From Thermatribacter sp048814795 (GTDB lineage: Bacteria; Atribacterota; Atribacteria; Atribacterales; Thermatribacteraceae), in assembly GCA_048814795.1 (NCBI GenBank), contig CP184673.1, positions 2,108,001 through 2,172,000 on the forward strand: a stretch of DNA of 64,000 nucleotides, read 5' to 3'. Shown in pieces: positions 42,768-50,843 of the stretch. The translations under genes were made by a program, and so were the position numbers. Below the pieces are notes generated by a model. That model searched no databases, was not told the origin of the DNA, and saw only the letters and a program-made list of their open reading frames with translations. How positions within the stretch are numbered: the first letter of the stretch is position 1; each line of letters starts with the position of its first letter.

Positions 42768-43568
42768 TTATTCATCCCTGTAGGCCCGCCAAGGGTTTTG
42801 TACTTTAAGCATGCCACCATCTACGCCTATGATTTCACCAGTAATGTAACTAGCTTCGTCAGAACAGAGAAAAACGACTAAAGAAGCTACTTCTTCCGGT
42901 TTTCCAAACCTGGCCAAAGAGATTTGCTTCTTCTGAAGTTCACCACGTTGGGTTATCATTGGACGAGTCATGTCTGTATCAATAATTCCAGGAGCGTAAG
43001 CGTTAACAGTAATTCCATAGGGAGCTAATTCTGAAGCAGCTATTTTAGTAAGAATATCAATGCTTGCTTTGCTACAAGCATAGGCTGAAAGCCCAACGTC
43101 GGCAAAATGCCCCGATATTGAACTAGCATTCACAATCCTCCCGCAAGGCGATTTCTTTAACCAAGGTAGCGCTGCTTGAATGCAAAATAAAGCACTTTTA
43201 AAATTTGAGGAATAGACATGGTCGAAAAATTCTTCAGTCATATTTTCAATAAGCGCAAACTCGAATACGCCGCAATTATTAACTAGAATATCAATTCTAT
43301 GCCAGGTGTTAACTACTTGTTGCATTACACTGTTTGCTTGATCTTTAAACCCTACGTCGGCTTTGATAAGCATTGGAGTAAAACCTTCTCTTTTAAGTTC
43401 CATTTCGGCCTTTAAAGCTGCTTCAGAGTTTGATTTGTATACTATAGCTACTCGCGCTCCTTCGACGCAAAGAGCTCTTGAGATAGCATAACCTATACCT
43501 CTTGTTCCACCAGTAACCACAGCCACCCTTCCACTAAGCTTTCCTCCTGTTTCAGCTATACCATTCAT
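42768..43568 (-). CDS. Short-chain dehydrogenase/reductase, second copy
   Basis: 266 residues, classical SDR: TGGTRGIG cofactor motif, NNCG at the position of NNAG (an atypical Cys), catalytic Ser in NASSISG and YACSK. The second strand ends in IVYKSN, with basic residues that favour NADP(H). It overlaps the truncated URO-D gene by 4 bases and lies upstream of the transporter. It probably belongs to the same sugar pathway as the SDR at 38203, working in the opposite cofactor direction. Inference only. Confidence 0.87.
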   Translation of the reverse strand: MNGIAETGGKLSGRVAVVTGGTRGIGYAISRALCVEGARVAIVYKSNSEAALKAEMELKREGFTPMLIKADVGFKDQANSVMQQVVNTWHRIDILVNNCGVFEFALIENMTEEFFDHVYSSNFKSALFCIQAALPWLKKSPCGRIVNASSISGHFADVGLSAYACSKASIDILTKIAASELAPYGITVNAYAPGIIDTDMTRPMITQRGELQKKQISLARFGKPEEVASLVVFLCSDEASYITGEIIGVDGGMLKVQNPWRAYRDE

Positions 43569-43750
43569 TGTCCTCCCTCCACTTTATCTCTATTATACAC
43601 TAAATTTCTCAGGAAAGAATCTCCCGTCTTACAAGACAAGTTCAAGAGTTTAAGTCTTTCAGCAACTTGAGGGGTTAAATTGGTAAAGGTCGGCACCCGG
43701 TCCGGTTCTTCAAAACGAATAGCTCTCAACATTCGCTCTCTCGGAGTCAA
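43565..43750 (-). pseudogene. N-terminal fragment of a URO-D-family gene (member 2)
   Basis: 61 codons starting at TTG 43750 (AGGAGG upstream). TPRERMLRAIRFEEPDRVP is the unmistakable N-terminus of URO-D-fold methyltransferase-like proteins, which are normally 350-430 residues. Similarity ends after about 50 residues. The frame runs into the ribosome site of the SDR gene and stops overlapping its ATG. The rest has been deleted. Translation of the short frame may still couple expression of the SDR. Confidence 0.8.
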
Positions 43751-43774
43751 AGGTTTTTCGCCTCCTCTTTATCC

Positions 43775-44548
43775 TTAGCTCTCTCTGGCTATTCTCACTT
43801 CAATACCCATCTCTTCCAGTCTTTTTACCGTCCCTTCATCAATGCTGTCATCGGTAACCACAACATGAACGGAAGAAAGATCGGCAATCTTAAAAAACGC
43901 TTGCTCTCTAAATTTATTGCTCTCTGCTACCAGAATAACTTTCTTTGCCGATTGGATCATCGTTTTTTTGAGGTGCGCTTCAAGTTCGAAAACATCAGCA
44001 ATGGCCATTTGCTCAAGAGAAACGGCTTTCGCGCCCACAAAAAGGCAATCAGCAAAATAGTTACGAATAGCACTTTCTGCTTGAGGACCCACAAAAGAAA
44101 AAGAGGGAGCGTGGAGAGTACCTCCAGTAGAAATGATATTAAAATTAGGGTTATGAGCAAGAGAAATACATATATCTAAAGAAGTAGTGAGAATAGTAAC
44201 GTGCTTAGTGGGGTCTATGTTGCGTGCAACCTGCAAAGCAGTAGTGCTGGCATCGAAAATGATAGAATCTCCTTCCTCTATGAGCTTCACGGCTTCCTTA
44301 CCAATCAGTTCTTTGGTCTTCCGGTTAGAGATTTCCCGCAAAGAAAATGGAATCTCGACACTGCTTTTGCTTATTCTCGTTGCCCCTCCGTATATACGGC
44401 GCAGAAGCCTCTGCTTTTCAAGAATCTTCAAGTCCTGACGAATCGTATCTTCGCCAACCCCAAAAACCCTGGTAAGTTCTTTAACCGAAACAGTTTTTCT
44501 CTTTTCAAGAACCTCTAAAATTTTAAGTCTGCGTTCTTCGGCAATCAT
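43775..44548 (-). CDS. DeoR-family transcriptional regulator
   Basis: 257 residues. An N-terminal DeoR helix-turn-helix (RRLKILEVLEKRKTVSVKEL, then GVGEDTIRQDLKILEKQ) precedes a sugar-phosphate-sensing domain with DASTTALQVA and GGTLHAPSFSF. These repressors respond to a phosphorylated sugar from the pathway they control. As the first gene of the run that includes two SDRs and the ribose-class transporter, it very likely regulates them. The ATG is preceded by only a weak CAGG site. Confidence 0.92.
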   Translation of the reverse strand: MIAEERRLKILEVLEKRKTVSVKELTRVFGVGEDTIRQDLKILEKQRLLRRIYGGATRISKSSVEIPFSLREISNRKTKELIGKEAVKLIEEGDSIIFDASTTALQVARNIDPTKHVTILTTSLDICISLAHNPNFNIISTGGTLHAPSFSFVGPQAESAIRNYFADCLFVGAKAVSLEQMAIADVFELEAHLKKTMIQSAKKVILVAESNKFREQAFFKIADLSSVHVVVTDDSIDEGTVKRLEEMGIEVRIARES

Positions 44549-45002
44549 TTAAAACCTGATTTTTTAGTGATTTCTCAGTATCTTTTTCAAAATTTTACAA
44601 TAACTACCAACCACAGACAATAAAAACTGGAAAAAAATTGATATGAAATTCGTAAAATTACACTCAAATTAAATAGAAATTTACCCTGAAGTTAGTCGAT
44701 ATTAATAACACAATAACACATTGGTGAAATACCTATCTAAACAGGCTCAAAATAGCAGAACTTCTATTGTAAAAGCAAACTGTGATGCCCTCTCCTCAAC
44801 AAATCGAAGATCGCCTTGGAAAGTGAGGAAAAACGCAAACACTGAGAAAATAAGCAAAAGAAAAACTTCAGGGCACCACAAACTGTCAAAGTGAATTCCC
44901 TAAGCTTCCTAACGCACAGCACCAGGTAAAGAGAAAACAATCCCCTCCCTGCAACAACATTTAATTCAGTACAGCTAATTTCAAAGTCTCAGCAAACTCC
45001 CT
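44549..45002. other. AT-rich gap between DeoR gene and URO-D gene
   Basis: 454 bases. No open frame of note. The region just above 44548 should hold the deoR promoter, but no clear -35/-10 pair stands out. At about 44783 GATGCCCTCTCCTCAACAAAT vaguely resembles the IS605-type right-end motif seen at 29708 and 47735, too weakly to call. Confidence 0.3.
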
Positions 45003-46265
45003 TCATCGGTACTCATTCACTGCCTCAAATAAAGCCAAGAGGTTCTCCACCGGGATTTTGGCCTGAATGTTGTGCACTGTAGCAAATACAAATCCTCCGC
45101 CTCTCTTAAAAGTTTCTATCAGCCGACGAACCTCTTCTTTTACTTCCTCGGGTTTTCCAAAAGGAAGAGTGGTTTGGGTGTTAACTCCTCCACCCCAAAA
45201 GGTAAAATCTTTACCAAATTCCTCTTTGAGCCTCTGGGGGTCCATTTCAGCAGCCGAAATCTGAACCGGGTTAAGGATGTCAAATCCAGCCTCCCTCAAA
45301 TCTGGAAGGAGAGCATATATCGAACCACAGGTATGAATAAAAGTTTTCCAGGAAGTATTCTGATGAATCCAGTCGTTGATCTTTTTGTGGAAAGGCTTAA
45401 AGAGTTCTCGATAAAGTGAAGGAGAAATAAAAGGACCATGCTGGGAACCGAAATCGGTTCCTGAAATTACAATAACCTGAATGCGCTCTCCCACTGCCTG
45501 ATGAAACTTCTTCAGGTTTTCCAGGCCTATCTCAGTCATTCGAGAAAAAACTTCCTTCAAAAAATCCTTACGAGTCATCAAAGAAATATACCATTCTTCA
45601 ACATCGCGAATACCTTTGGGATCAGGTAGAGCTGGACCAGGAACATAGGCTATGTCACCCAGGTTGGTTCCAGGAACCCCCGAAGACACAATAGCATAAT
45701 CGGTCTCCTCATAAAGTCGCCTGGCTTCTTTCTCGTAATAGTTGAGCTCCTCATCGGTAAGCAGGGTATACTCTTCGATCTGATCTTCTACCTTAAGGTC
45801 CTCATCACGAAAAGGCTTCTGGCGAATGATAGCATCATGATAGAAACCGTCTTTGGGCATTTTGGCTGAAGGTTGAAAACGGGTATCCCCAAGAGGGTAC
45901 TGATAAATATCTCCATTCGCATCGGGGGTAGTATTGAACTTGCCAGGAACCAGAAGAGGCGTGCCATCGAAAAAAGTCCAGGGTTTCCAGTCAGCGTTTT
46001 CAAAACCAAAAAAGTTCTTTGGTGGGAAAAGGGGTACTGTATCTATGCCCAAAACTTTCCTTAACTCATCATCTACTTCCCCAAGCATCTGAAAAGGATC
46101 AATAACTTTCACCGGCTCATTTTCCTTAATAAGACCCAAAGCCACTTTCAATTTATGCAGGCTGGAAACGTGGATTCCGGTTACCAGAGTAGATCCAAGA
46201 TCAAGGGGAAGCTTATCCGGTTCGCGATGCTCAAGAGAAGCTACAACCCGCTCACGTGAAGTCAT
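45003..46265 (-). CDS. URO-D-fold methyltransferase-like protein (member 3), with HTCG motif
   Basis: 420 residues. SRERVVASLEHREPDKLP is the family N-terminus. FIHTCGSIYALLPDL near residue 315 matches the HxCG zinc-ligand motif of corrinoid methyltransferases such as MtaA and MtbA, and WGGGVNTQTTLPFG resembles their GG(V/I)xT loop. This is the copy most likely to be a true methyltransferase. GGAGGG precedes the ATG. It is a single gene between the DeoR locus and the peroxiredoxin. No corrinoid protein gene is in the window, so partner and substrate are unknown. Confidence 0.82.
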   Translation of the reverse strand: MTSRERVVASLEHREPDKLPLDLGSTLVTGIHVSSLHKLKVALGLIKENEPVKVIDPFQMLGEVDDELRKVLGIDTVPLFPPKNFFGFENADWKPWTFFDGTPLLVPGKFNTTPDANGDIYQYPLGDTRFQPSAKMPKDGFYHDAIIRQKPFRDEDLKVEDQIEEYTLLTDEELNYYEKEARRLYEETDYAIVSSGVPGTNLGDIAYVPGPALPDPKGIRDVEEWYISLMTRKDFLKEVFSRMTEIGLENLKKFHQAVGERIQVIVISGTDFGSQHGPFISPSLYRELFKPFHKKINDWIHQNTSWKTFIHTCGSIYALLPDLREAGFDILNPVQISAAEMDPQRLKEEFGKDFTFWGGGVNTQTTLPFGKPEEVKEEVRRLIETFKRGGGFVFATVHNIQAKIPVENLLALFEAVNEYR

Positions 46266-46365
46266 AAAAAACGCCCTCCCTTACAAGTTCCTCAGTTTTT
46301 ACTTTAGTTTAGCACAAAAGCACCACAAACAAGTAAGGGAAGGCGTTTTAAAAAAACCTTCAAAC

Positions 46366-46396
46366 AAAAACCGGGAACCTGAGTTAAAGCTCCCGG
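46366..46396 (-). terminator. Terminator of the perR-prx unit
   Basis: On the minus strand CCGGGA (46396-46391) pairs with TCCCGG (46376-46371) and is followed by five T. The stem includes the last codons of the peroxiredoxin and its TAA lies in the loop. Confidence 0.75.
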
Positions 46397-47046
46397 TAAC
46401 AGAACCACCAGTCGAAGCACTCCATTTCTCCCTTTTGAGCCTTCTGCAGTCGCTCCTTAACTGCCTGCTCAGTCGCTGCTGGCGGAACAATAACCTTGTT
46501 TCCAATCAACTCGTTGTCTGGCCAGTTTTCCGGAAGAGCTACTTTATTGGCATCCGAAACCTGCAAAGCTCTAACTGCTCGCAAAACCTCGTTTACACTG
46601 CGGCCAACTTCCTGCGGATAGTACATCATCAAGCGTAAAATACCTTTATCATCAACCACAAACACTGCCCTTACCGTATTAGTACCCTTCTGGGGGTGAA
46701 TCATGCCCAGCTGAAAGGCCACTCTACCCAGTTCATCCGCGATTACTGGAAAAGGAATTTTCACTCCCAGTTTTTCTTCGATCCACTCCACCCACTTTAT
46801 ATGGGCAAACACCTGATCCACAGAAAGACCAATAAGCTCCGTATTAATTTTTTTGAATTCTTCCGCTTTCTTTGCAAAAGCTACAAACTCAGTGGTGCAA
46901 ACTGGAGTAAAATCTCCAGGGTGGCTGAACAGCACAAACCACTTCCCTGAATAATCATCGGGTAATTTTTTGATGCCGTGAGTGGTCTTCACCTCCATCT
47001 CTGGAAACTTCTCACCGAGAAGTGGCATTCTGGTTTGATTTTCCAT
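46384..47046 (-). CDS. Peroxiredoxin, Prx6/AhpC-like long form
   Basis: 220 residues. The peroxidatic Cys50 is in HPGDFTPVCTTEF. The C-terminal extension ends ECFDWWFCYREL with Cys210 and Cys216, as in the thermophile and archaeal Prx6-type decameric enzymes, where a third cysteine resolves the sulfenic acid. It reduces hydrogen peroxide and alkyl peroxides in the cytoplasm. The ATG is 1 base after the PerR-like stop, so the two form one operon with its own terminator. Confidence 0.95.
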   Translation of the reverse strand: MENQTRMPLLGEKFPEMEVKTTHGIKKLPDDYSGKWFVLFSHPGDFTPVCTTEFVAFAKKAEEFKKINTELIGLSVDQVFAHIKWVEWIEEKLGVKIPFPVIADELGRVAFQLGMIHPQKGTNTVRAVFVVDDKGILRLMMYYPQEVGRSVNEVLRAVRALQVSDANKVALPENWPDNELIGNKVIVPPAATEQAVKERLQKAQKGEMECFDWWFCYREL

Positions 47047-47047
47047 A

Positions 47048-47488
47048 TTAACTCTCCTCCTTTTCTCTTCTACTTTTTTTTAACTTGCACTCAGGGCACA
47101 AACCCCTGAGATAAAGCTCTTTACTTTCAACCTCAAAATCTTCAAGCCCTTCCCATCGTAATCCATCAAAGGAAAACCCGAAATCATAGATTTTGCCACA
47201 TCGGGAACACCTGAAGTGACCGTGATCACTCAAGTCAGCATCAAAGCGCACTTTATCCCCTTCAACAGTGATTATCTTTACCAAACCAGCCTCAGTGAAA
47301 GCCCGCAAAGTATTGTAAACAGAAGTTCTGGAAAGAGTAGGCATTTCTTCCGCCAGCGAAGAGAAAATCTCCTCAGCAGTAGGATGGGTGCGATGTTCCA
47401 ACAAGTATCTGAACACCTGGACTCTAACATGTGAAGGTCGCAAGCCCTTTTTGGCTAAATATTTTTTAATCTGCTTCTGAGAATTCAC
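47048..47488 (-). CDS. Fur-family regulator, PerR-like
   Basis: About 146 residues. A winged helix (PSHVRVQVFRYLLEHRTHPTA, then LSRTSVYNTLRAFTEAGLV) precedes the dimerisation domain with DHGHFRCSRCGKIYDF, a metal site, and a CxxC near the end (LCPEC) for structural zinc. Its operon with a peroxiredoxin supports peroxide sensing (PerR) over iron sensing. GTG 47488 with AAGG upstream is chosen, because a frame open to a TTG at 47530 would cover the operator. A palindrome and promoter lie just upstream, so it probably represses itself. Confidence 0.88.
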   Translation of the reverse strand: MNSQKQIKKYLAKKGLRPSHVRVQVFRYLLEHRTHPTAEEIFSSLAEEMPTLSRTSVYNTLRAFTEAGLVKIITVEGDKVRFDADLSDHGHFRCSRCGKIYDFGFSFDGLRWEGLEDFEVESKELYLRGLCPECKLKKSRREKEES

Positions 47489-47522
47489 TGTATCTTTTAC
47501 CTTTCTGGATAAAATACTTTTT

Positions 47523-47569
47523 TGTAACAATTACAGTTTAATTATAAATATATCTTTGTAATATGTCAA
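47523..47569 (-). promoter_or_regulatory. Consensus promoter and PerR-type operator for the perR-prx operon
   Basis: Minus strand: TTGACA (47569-47564), 17 bases, TATAAT (47546-47541), a perfect sigma-70 promoter. Just downstream, overlapping the expected +1, is the inverted repeat TGTAA-CAA-TTACA (47523-47535). A further TGTAAT half lies between. The arrangement fits repression by the Fur-family product. Confidence 0.8.
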
Positions 47570-47808
47570 GAAGGAAACAAAACCACTAAAAATCTGCGCA
47601 GGGAATATCTCAATTTACAAGAACCCTGTCGAACGTCCAAAAAGCTTTGCAAGACCGTTGTATTGCCCCTACCTTTTTAAAAATAAAAGTTTTCAAAATC
47701 ATTTAAAATTTTGGCCTTTTAAATTTTCCATACGAATCCAGCGACGCCCTCCTCTAATAAATTGAGGGGATTACGGCCCCTCTTCGCACTTCCTCTGCAT
47801 CTCTAAAG
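47570..47808. other. Intergenic region with orphan IS605-like right end
   Basis: No gene. The plus strand at about 47735-47760 (GACGCCCTCCTCTAATAAATT then GAGGGG) aligns with the TnpB right end at 29707-29733 (GACATCCTCCCCCTAATGAATT then AGGGGG), suggesting a relic IS200/IS605 end. Only this end is seen. Confidence 0.4.
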
Positions 47809-47837
47809 TTGACAAACGAAAATTTTGGGAGTATATT
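47809..47837 (+). promoter_or_regulatory. Promoter of tRNA-Arg
   Basis: TTGACA (47809-47814), 17-base spacer, TATATT (47832-47837), ending 15 bases before the tRNA 5' end. Confidence 0.85.
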
Positions 47838-47852
47838 TTTCAAGCAAGAGGT

Positions 47853-47929
47853 GCGCCCGTAGCTTAACTGGATAGAGCAACGGACTACGGATCCGTAGGT
47901 TGGGGGTTCGACTCCCTCCGGGCGCGCCA
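47853..47929 (+). tRNA. tRNA-Arg (anticodon ACG), CCA encoded
   Basis: Acceptor GCGCCCG/CGGGCGC, D arm GCTT-GAGC, anticodon stem ACGGA/TCCGT around loop CTACGGA (anticodon ACG), T arm with TTCGACT, discriminator G and encoded CCA at 47927-47929. A34 would be edited to inosine to read CGN. Its 3' half is duplicated in inverted orientation at 34725-34769. Confidence 0.95.
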
Positions 47930-48083
47930 GAACCGAAACTCGGCTTCGTTAAAAACATCCTCTCCGCTTATTCTAAAAGAACAAACCACCACAACTCCAA
48001 AATTAGCTCAAAGCAAAAGCCTGACCATCCTCACAACAAAAAGGAAGATCATGCTTTAAAACTTAAAGCGCCACTCAAAAATT

Positions 48084-48363
48084 GTTGAAACCCTTTCTCA
48101 ACTGCCTGAAGTGAAACAATCGTTTTATTGGGATCTTTCGCTCGAGGCAAAAAAGATCTCTCAAGAGATCTGGACATCCTGGTAATCATGGATACTCAGC
48201 TCGATTTTAAACCTCGAAATGCCTTGCCTTACGAGAAGCTCGCTCTCCTTGTGGATTATGGCTTTTTGGTATGCACCCTGGAAAGAACTCGACAGGTTTA
48301 AAAACAGAGCTTTTTTTTCAAAAAACCCTGAAAGAAGAGGTCCTCTTTGAGAAGAAAACCTGA
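48084..48363 (+). pseudogene. MNT-type nucleotidyltransferase (antitoxin-like), broken
   Basis: Pieces in different frames spell a minimal nucleotidyltransferase: VETLSQLPEVKQSF; then GSFARGKKDLSRDLDILVIMD, the GSxARG...DxDLLV catalytic motif; then YEKLALLVDYGFLV and a final KTLKEEVLFEKK. A frameshift near 48126 and stops at about 48299 and 48361 disrupt it. MNT proteins pair with HEPN toxins and AMPylate them. Confidence 0.75.
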
Positions 48364-48506
48364 AACAGAAGGCAAAAAATGGCTTGAACAAGCCAAAGAA
48401 AACTCGAAATGGGTCGAGACACCTCTACTCGGGTATGCAATAGGGAGAAGCGAAATACCCTCTCCAGGAAAACCAGCCAGTCAATTCTCTCCAAACAAGC
48501 AATGAA
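48364..48506 (+). pseudogene. HEPN-domain fragment (toxin-like), broken
   Basis: EGKKWLEQAKENSKWVETPLL is the typical HEPN opening helix. The following AQQ-AEK segment is frameshifted and the frame ends at the TGA near 48504. The catalytic RxxxxH motif is lost. Directly follows the MNT remnant, as in MNT-HEPN modules. Confidence 0.65.
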
Positions 48507-48553
48507 ATATTTCACTATAGTATAATTTTAAAAACTCGCTTTCGGGGGCGAAA

Positions 48554-49315
48554 ATGAATAAAAAGGCCTTTCTTATCGACATGGATGGTGTGCTGGTTTA
48601 CGGCGATCAAGCTATACCGGGTGCCAGAGAGTTCATAGAAAAACTCAGAGAAAAAGAATACAAGTTTCTGGTCCTTACCAATAACTCGCAGTATACACCC
48701 TTTGACCTGCAACACAGAATGAACCAGGCAGGTATTGATATTGAAGCTAATCACTTTTTCAGCAGTGCAATGGCTGCTGCACATTTTTTGAGCAAACAAA
48801 AACCCAAGGGCTCTGCTTTCGTTCTGGGAGGCACTGGCCTTTACCAGGCTCTGAACGAAGTAGGCTACGCCTTTACCGACTACCGACCCGATTTCGTGGT
48901 ACTCGGAGAAATGGAACATTACCCTTATGATAAAATAATCCGTGCCTGTCAGCTCATCGCTTCTGGGGTACCTTTCATTGCCACCAATCCTGATCCGTCA
49001 GGTCCGGGTAAAGAAGGAATCGTTCCGGCTTGTGGAGCAGTAGCGGCACTCCTCGAAAAAGCTACAGGGTATGCTCCCTATTTCGTAGGAAAACCCAATC
49101 CCCTTATCCTACGTGCCGCCCTGAAATATCTCGATGAACATTCAGAAAACGCAGTAATGATTGGTGATCGTATGGACACTGATGTCCGGGTGGGATTGGA
49201 AGCAGGCATGGAAACTATTCTGGTCTTGAGCGGAGTGACCAAACCCGAAGACATTCCCCACTTTCCATACCGTCCAAGCCGGATAGTACCCTCAGTAGCC
49301 GAAATAGAGTTATGA
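48554..49315 (+). CDS. HAD-IIA family sugar phosphatase (NagD-like)
   Basis: 253 residues. Motif I is FLIDMDGVLV with the nucleophile Asp, motif II is LTNNS, and motifs III/IV are VGKPNP and MIGDRMDTDV. The large C2 cap places it in the NagD/p-nitrophenylphosphatase group, which removes phosphate from sugar phosphates or nucleotides. GGGGGCG precedes the ATG. A TATAAT just upstream could be its -10 box. Substrate unknown. Confidence 0.93.
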   Translation: MNKKAFLIDMDGVLVYGDQAIPGAREFIEKLREKEYKFLVLTNNSQYTPFDLQHRMNQAGIDIEANHFFSSAMAAAHFLSKQKPKGSAFVLGGTGLYQALNEVGYAFTDYRPDFVVLGEMEHYPYDKIIRACQLIASGVPFIATNPDPSGPGKEGIVPACGAVAALLEKATGYAPYFVGKPNPLILRAALKYLDEHSENAVMIGDRMDTDVRVGLEAGMETILVLSGVTKPEDIPHFPYRPSRIVPSVAEIEL

Positions 49316-49393
49316 TAGAAACCTCAGAAGCTCTTACCACACCAGCTCAAACATGCTAAAATCCTTAAAATTAATAAAAACGAGGTGTTTCAA

Positions 49394-49738
49394 ATGAAGC
49401 CTAAAATTTATCATTTCTCTTCTCAAGAGGAAAAACTAATCGAACGGATTGTCGATCAGAAAGAGGTTCAAATCAACCACATCATCCTCCCGAGAGGGGA
49501 TAAAGTACCCGAACATTACAGTAACTCCAACGTTTATCTTATGGTCATTCGGGGCAGGATGAGTCTCACTCTCGAAGGAGAAAAAGGAGAATACGCCGGG
49601 GGCAATATAATTCAGATACCCTATCAAACCAGAATGTTAATAGAAAATCAGGGAGAGGAAACCCTGGAATTTTTCGTGGTCAAGGCTCCCCACCCTGAAC
49701 AATACAAAAATCAACTAAAGCACGAAGAAAAACCGTAA
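49394..49738 (+). CDS. Small cupin-domain protein
   Basis: 114 residues, single double-stranded beta-helix: HIILPRGDKVPEHYSNSNVYLMV is cupin motif 1 with two histidines, and the later IQIPYQTRMLIEN replaces motif 2, lacking a second clear His. Metal binding is therefore uncertain. The ATG at 49394 follows GAGGTG by 6 bases. It could be a sensor or isomerase; function unknown. Confidence 0.82.
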   Translation: MKPKIYHFSSQEEKLIERIVDQKEVQINHIILPRGDKVPEHYSNSNVYLMVIRGRMSLTLEGEKGEYAGGNIIQIPYQTRMLIENQGEETLEFFVVKAPHPEQYKNQLKHEEKP

Positions 49739-49793
49739 ATCGCTTTTAGTTCGCCATAGAACTTTTCTTTCAAAAAACATTTCAAAAACCCGT

Positions 49794-50336
49794 CTACCGA
49801 CCAAATACCCCCATAAGCTGTGCTTCCTCAAGGATATGCCCTTCGATAAGCTCCAAAACTTGTTTTCTGGTCAAACCGGCTTTTGGAGGCAATTCTAAAT
49901 CAACAGCTATCAATCTGAAAAAATAGCGGTGTGGTTTGCCAGGTGGAGGGCAGGGTCCTCCATAATCTAACTTTCCAAAGTCATTTTTGCCCTGAAAAAT
50001 ATTATCCATAATTTTTGCTTCGCCTTTTTTGCCCACACCCTCTGACAAAGCAAAAAGCGAAGGAGGGATATTATAAAGAATCCAGTGCGTAAAAATGCCT
50101 CGGGGAGCATCGGGATCTTCGCAAATCAACACCAAACTCCTGGCACCTTGAGGCAAGTTTTCCCAACACAGAGGAGGAGAAAGATTTTCCCCCAAACAGG
50201 TATACTTGAGCGGTATTTCGCCCTCTTGAGAAAATGCTTCACTTTTCAGCGTGAAAACAGGCACCTCCTCCTGAGCAGATACTCCCAAGTTGCCTAAAAG
50301 AAGTACAATCAAAATTAACCAGCGCAGTTCCTTCAT
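49794..50336 (-). CDS. Exported YbhB/YbcL-type (PEBP) family protein
   Basis: About 180 residues with a signal peptide (about 1-21, ending VSAQE). The PEBP fold shows LKYTCLGENLSPPLCWENLP, the ligand-site DPDAP and HWILYNIP, and GGPCPPPGKPHRY. The family binds phospholipid head groups or inhibits proteases; bacterial roles are unclear. ATG 50336 with GGGGGTG upstream. Confidence 0.92.
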   Translation of the reverse strand: MKELRWLILIVLLLGNLGVSAQEEVPVFTLKSEAFSQEGEIPLKYTCLGENLSPPLCWENLPQGARSLVLICEDPDAPRGIFTHWILYNIPPSLFALSEGVGKKGEAKIMDNIFQGKNDFGKLDYGGPCPPPGKPHRYFFRLIAVDLELPPKAGLTRKQVLELIEGHILEEAQLMGVFGR

Positions 50337-50390
50337 AGCAATCACCCCCACCAGGTAGCGTCCTTCACACCTCCAATATAATCTTTCATC

Positions 50391-50438
50391 ACTGGCAACG
50401 AGGACTGTATCTGATTGCCTACAGTCCTCGTTGCCAGT
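50391..50438. repeat. 19-bp perfect hairpin after the VOC gene
   Basis: Bases 50391-50409 pair without mismatch with 50420-50438 around a 10-base loop. It begins 1 base after the stop codon of the minus-strand VOC gene. No T-tract follows on either strand, so it is not a standard terminator. An mRNA-end protector or a protein-binding palindrome is possible. Confidence 0.85.
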
Positions 50439-50439
50439 T

Positions 50440-50829
50440 CTAAGATTTCCCGGGTGGTTCCACTATTTCCAGAATCTCCTGCATCGGTCCGGTGAAATAT
50501 GCGTAGCGAAAACCATGTGTTTCAGTCAAAGGCAGGATCACTGGCACACCCTTAGCTTGAAGTTCTGCAAAGGTTCTATCTACATCTTCCACCTGGAGCG
50601 CAATGTGAAAAGAAGGAGAATGCGACCATCCTTCGCCACTTGAAGGTGCAATGATCTCAAGCAGGGTATTTCCCACATCCAGAAAAGCTATCTCCGCTTT
50701 TTCGCCCTCGTCGTAAAAGCGTTCCGTAACCCTGAACCCCAAAACTTCACTATAAAAACGCAAACTTTTCTCCATATCCCGGGTAAAAATAGCTACATGA
50801 TGCAAGCCCTTCCAGGGCAGTTTTTTCAT
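50440..50829 (-). CDS. VOC/glyoxalase-family protein
   Basis: About 129 residues, two beta-alpha-beta-beta-beta units: LHHVAIFTRDMEKSLRFYSE and FHIALQVEDVDRTFAELQAKG. Metal ligands are likely His (HHVA), Glu (LLEI), His (FHIA) and Glu (EILEI), the set of glyoxalase I and methylmalonyl-CoA epimerase. The carboxyltransferase at 12.4 kb would give an epimerase a partner, but the location is distant. ATG 50829 with GAGG 8 bases upstream. It sits just downstream of the GH3 gene. Confidence 0.85.
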   Translation of the reverse strand: MKKLPWKGLHHVAIFTRDMEKSLRFYSEVLGFRVTERFYDEGEKAEIAFLDVGNTLLEIIAPSSGEGWSHSPSFHIALQVEDVDRTFAELQAKGVPVILPLTETHGFRYAYFTGPMQEILEIVEPPGKS

Positions 50830-50843
50830 TTTCTTCACCTCGC

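Noticed and set aside
44549..45002. Small RNA gene in the long AT-rich gap
   Set aside because: No stable stem, terminator or clear promoter was visible.
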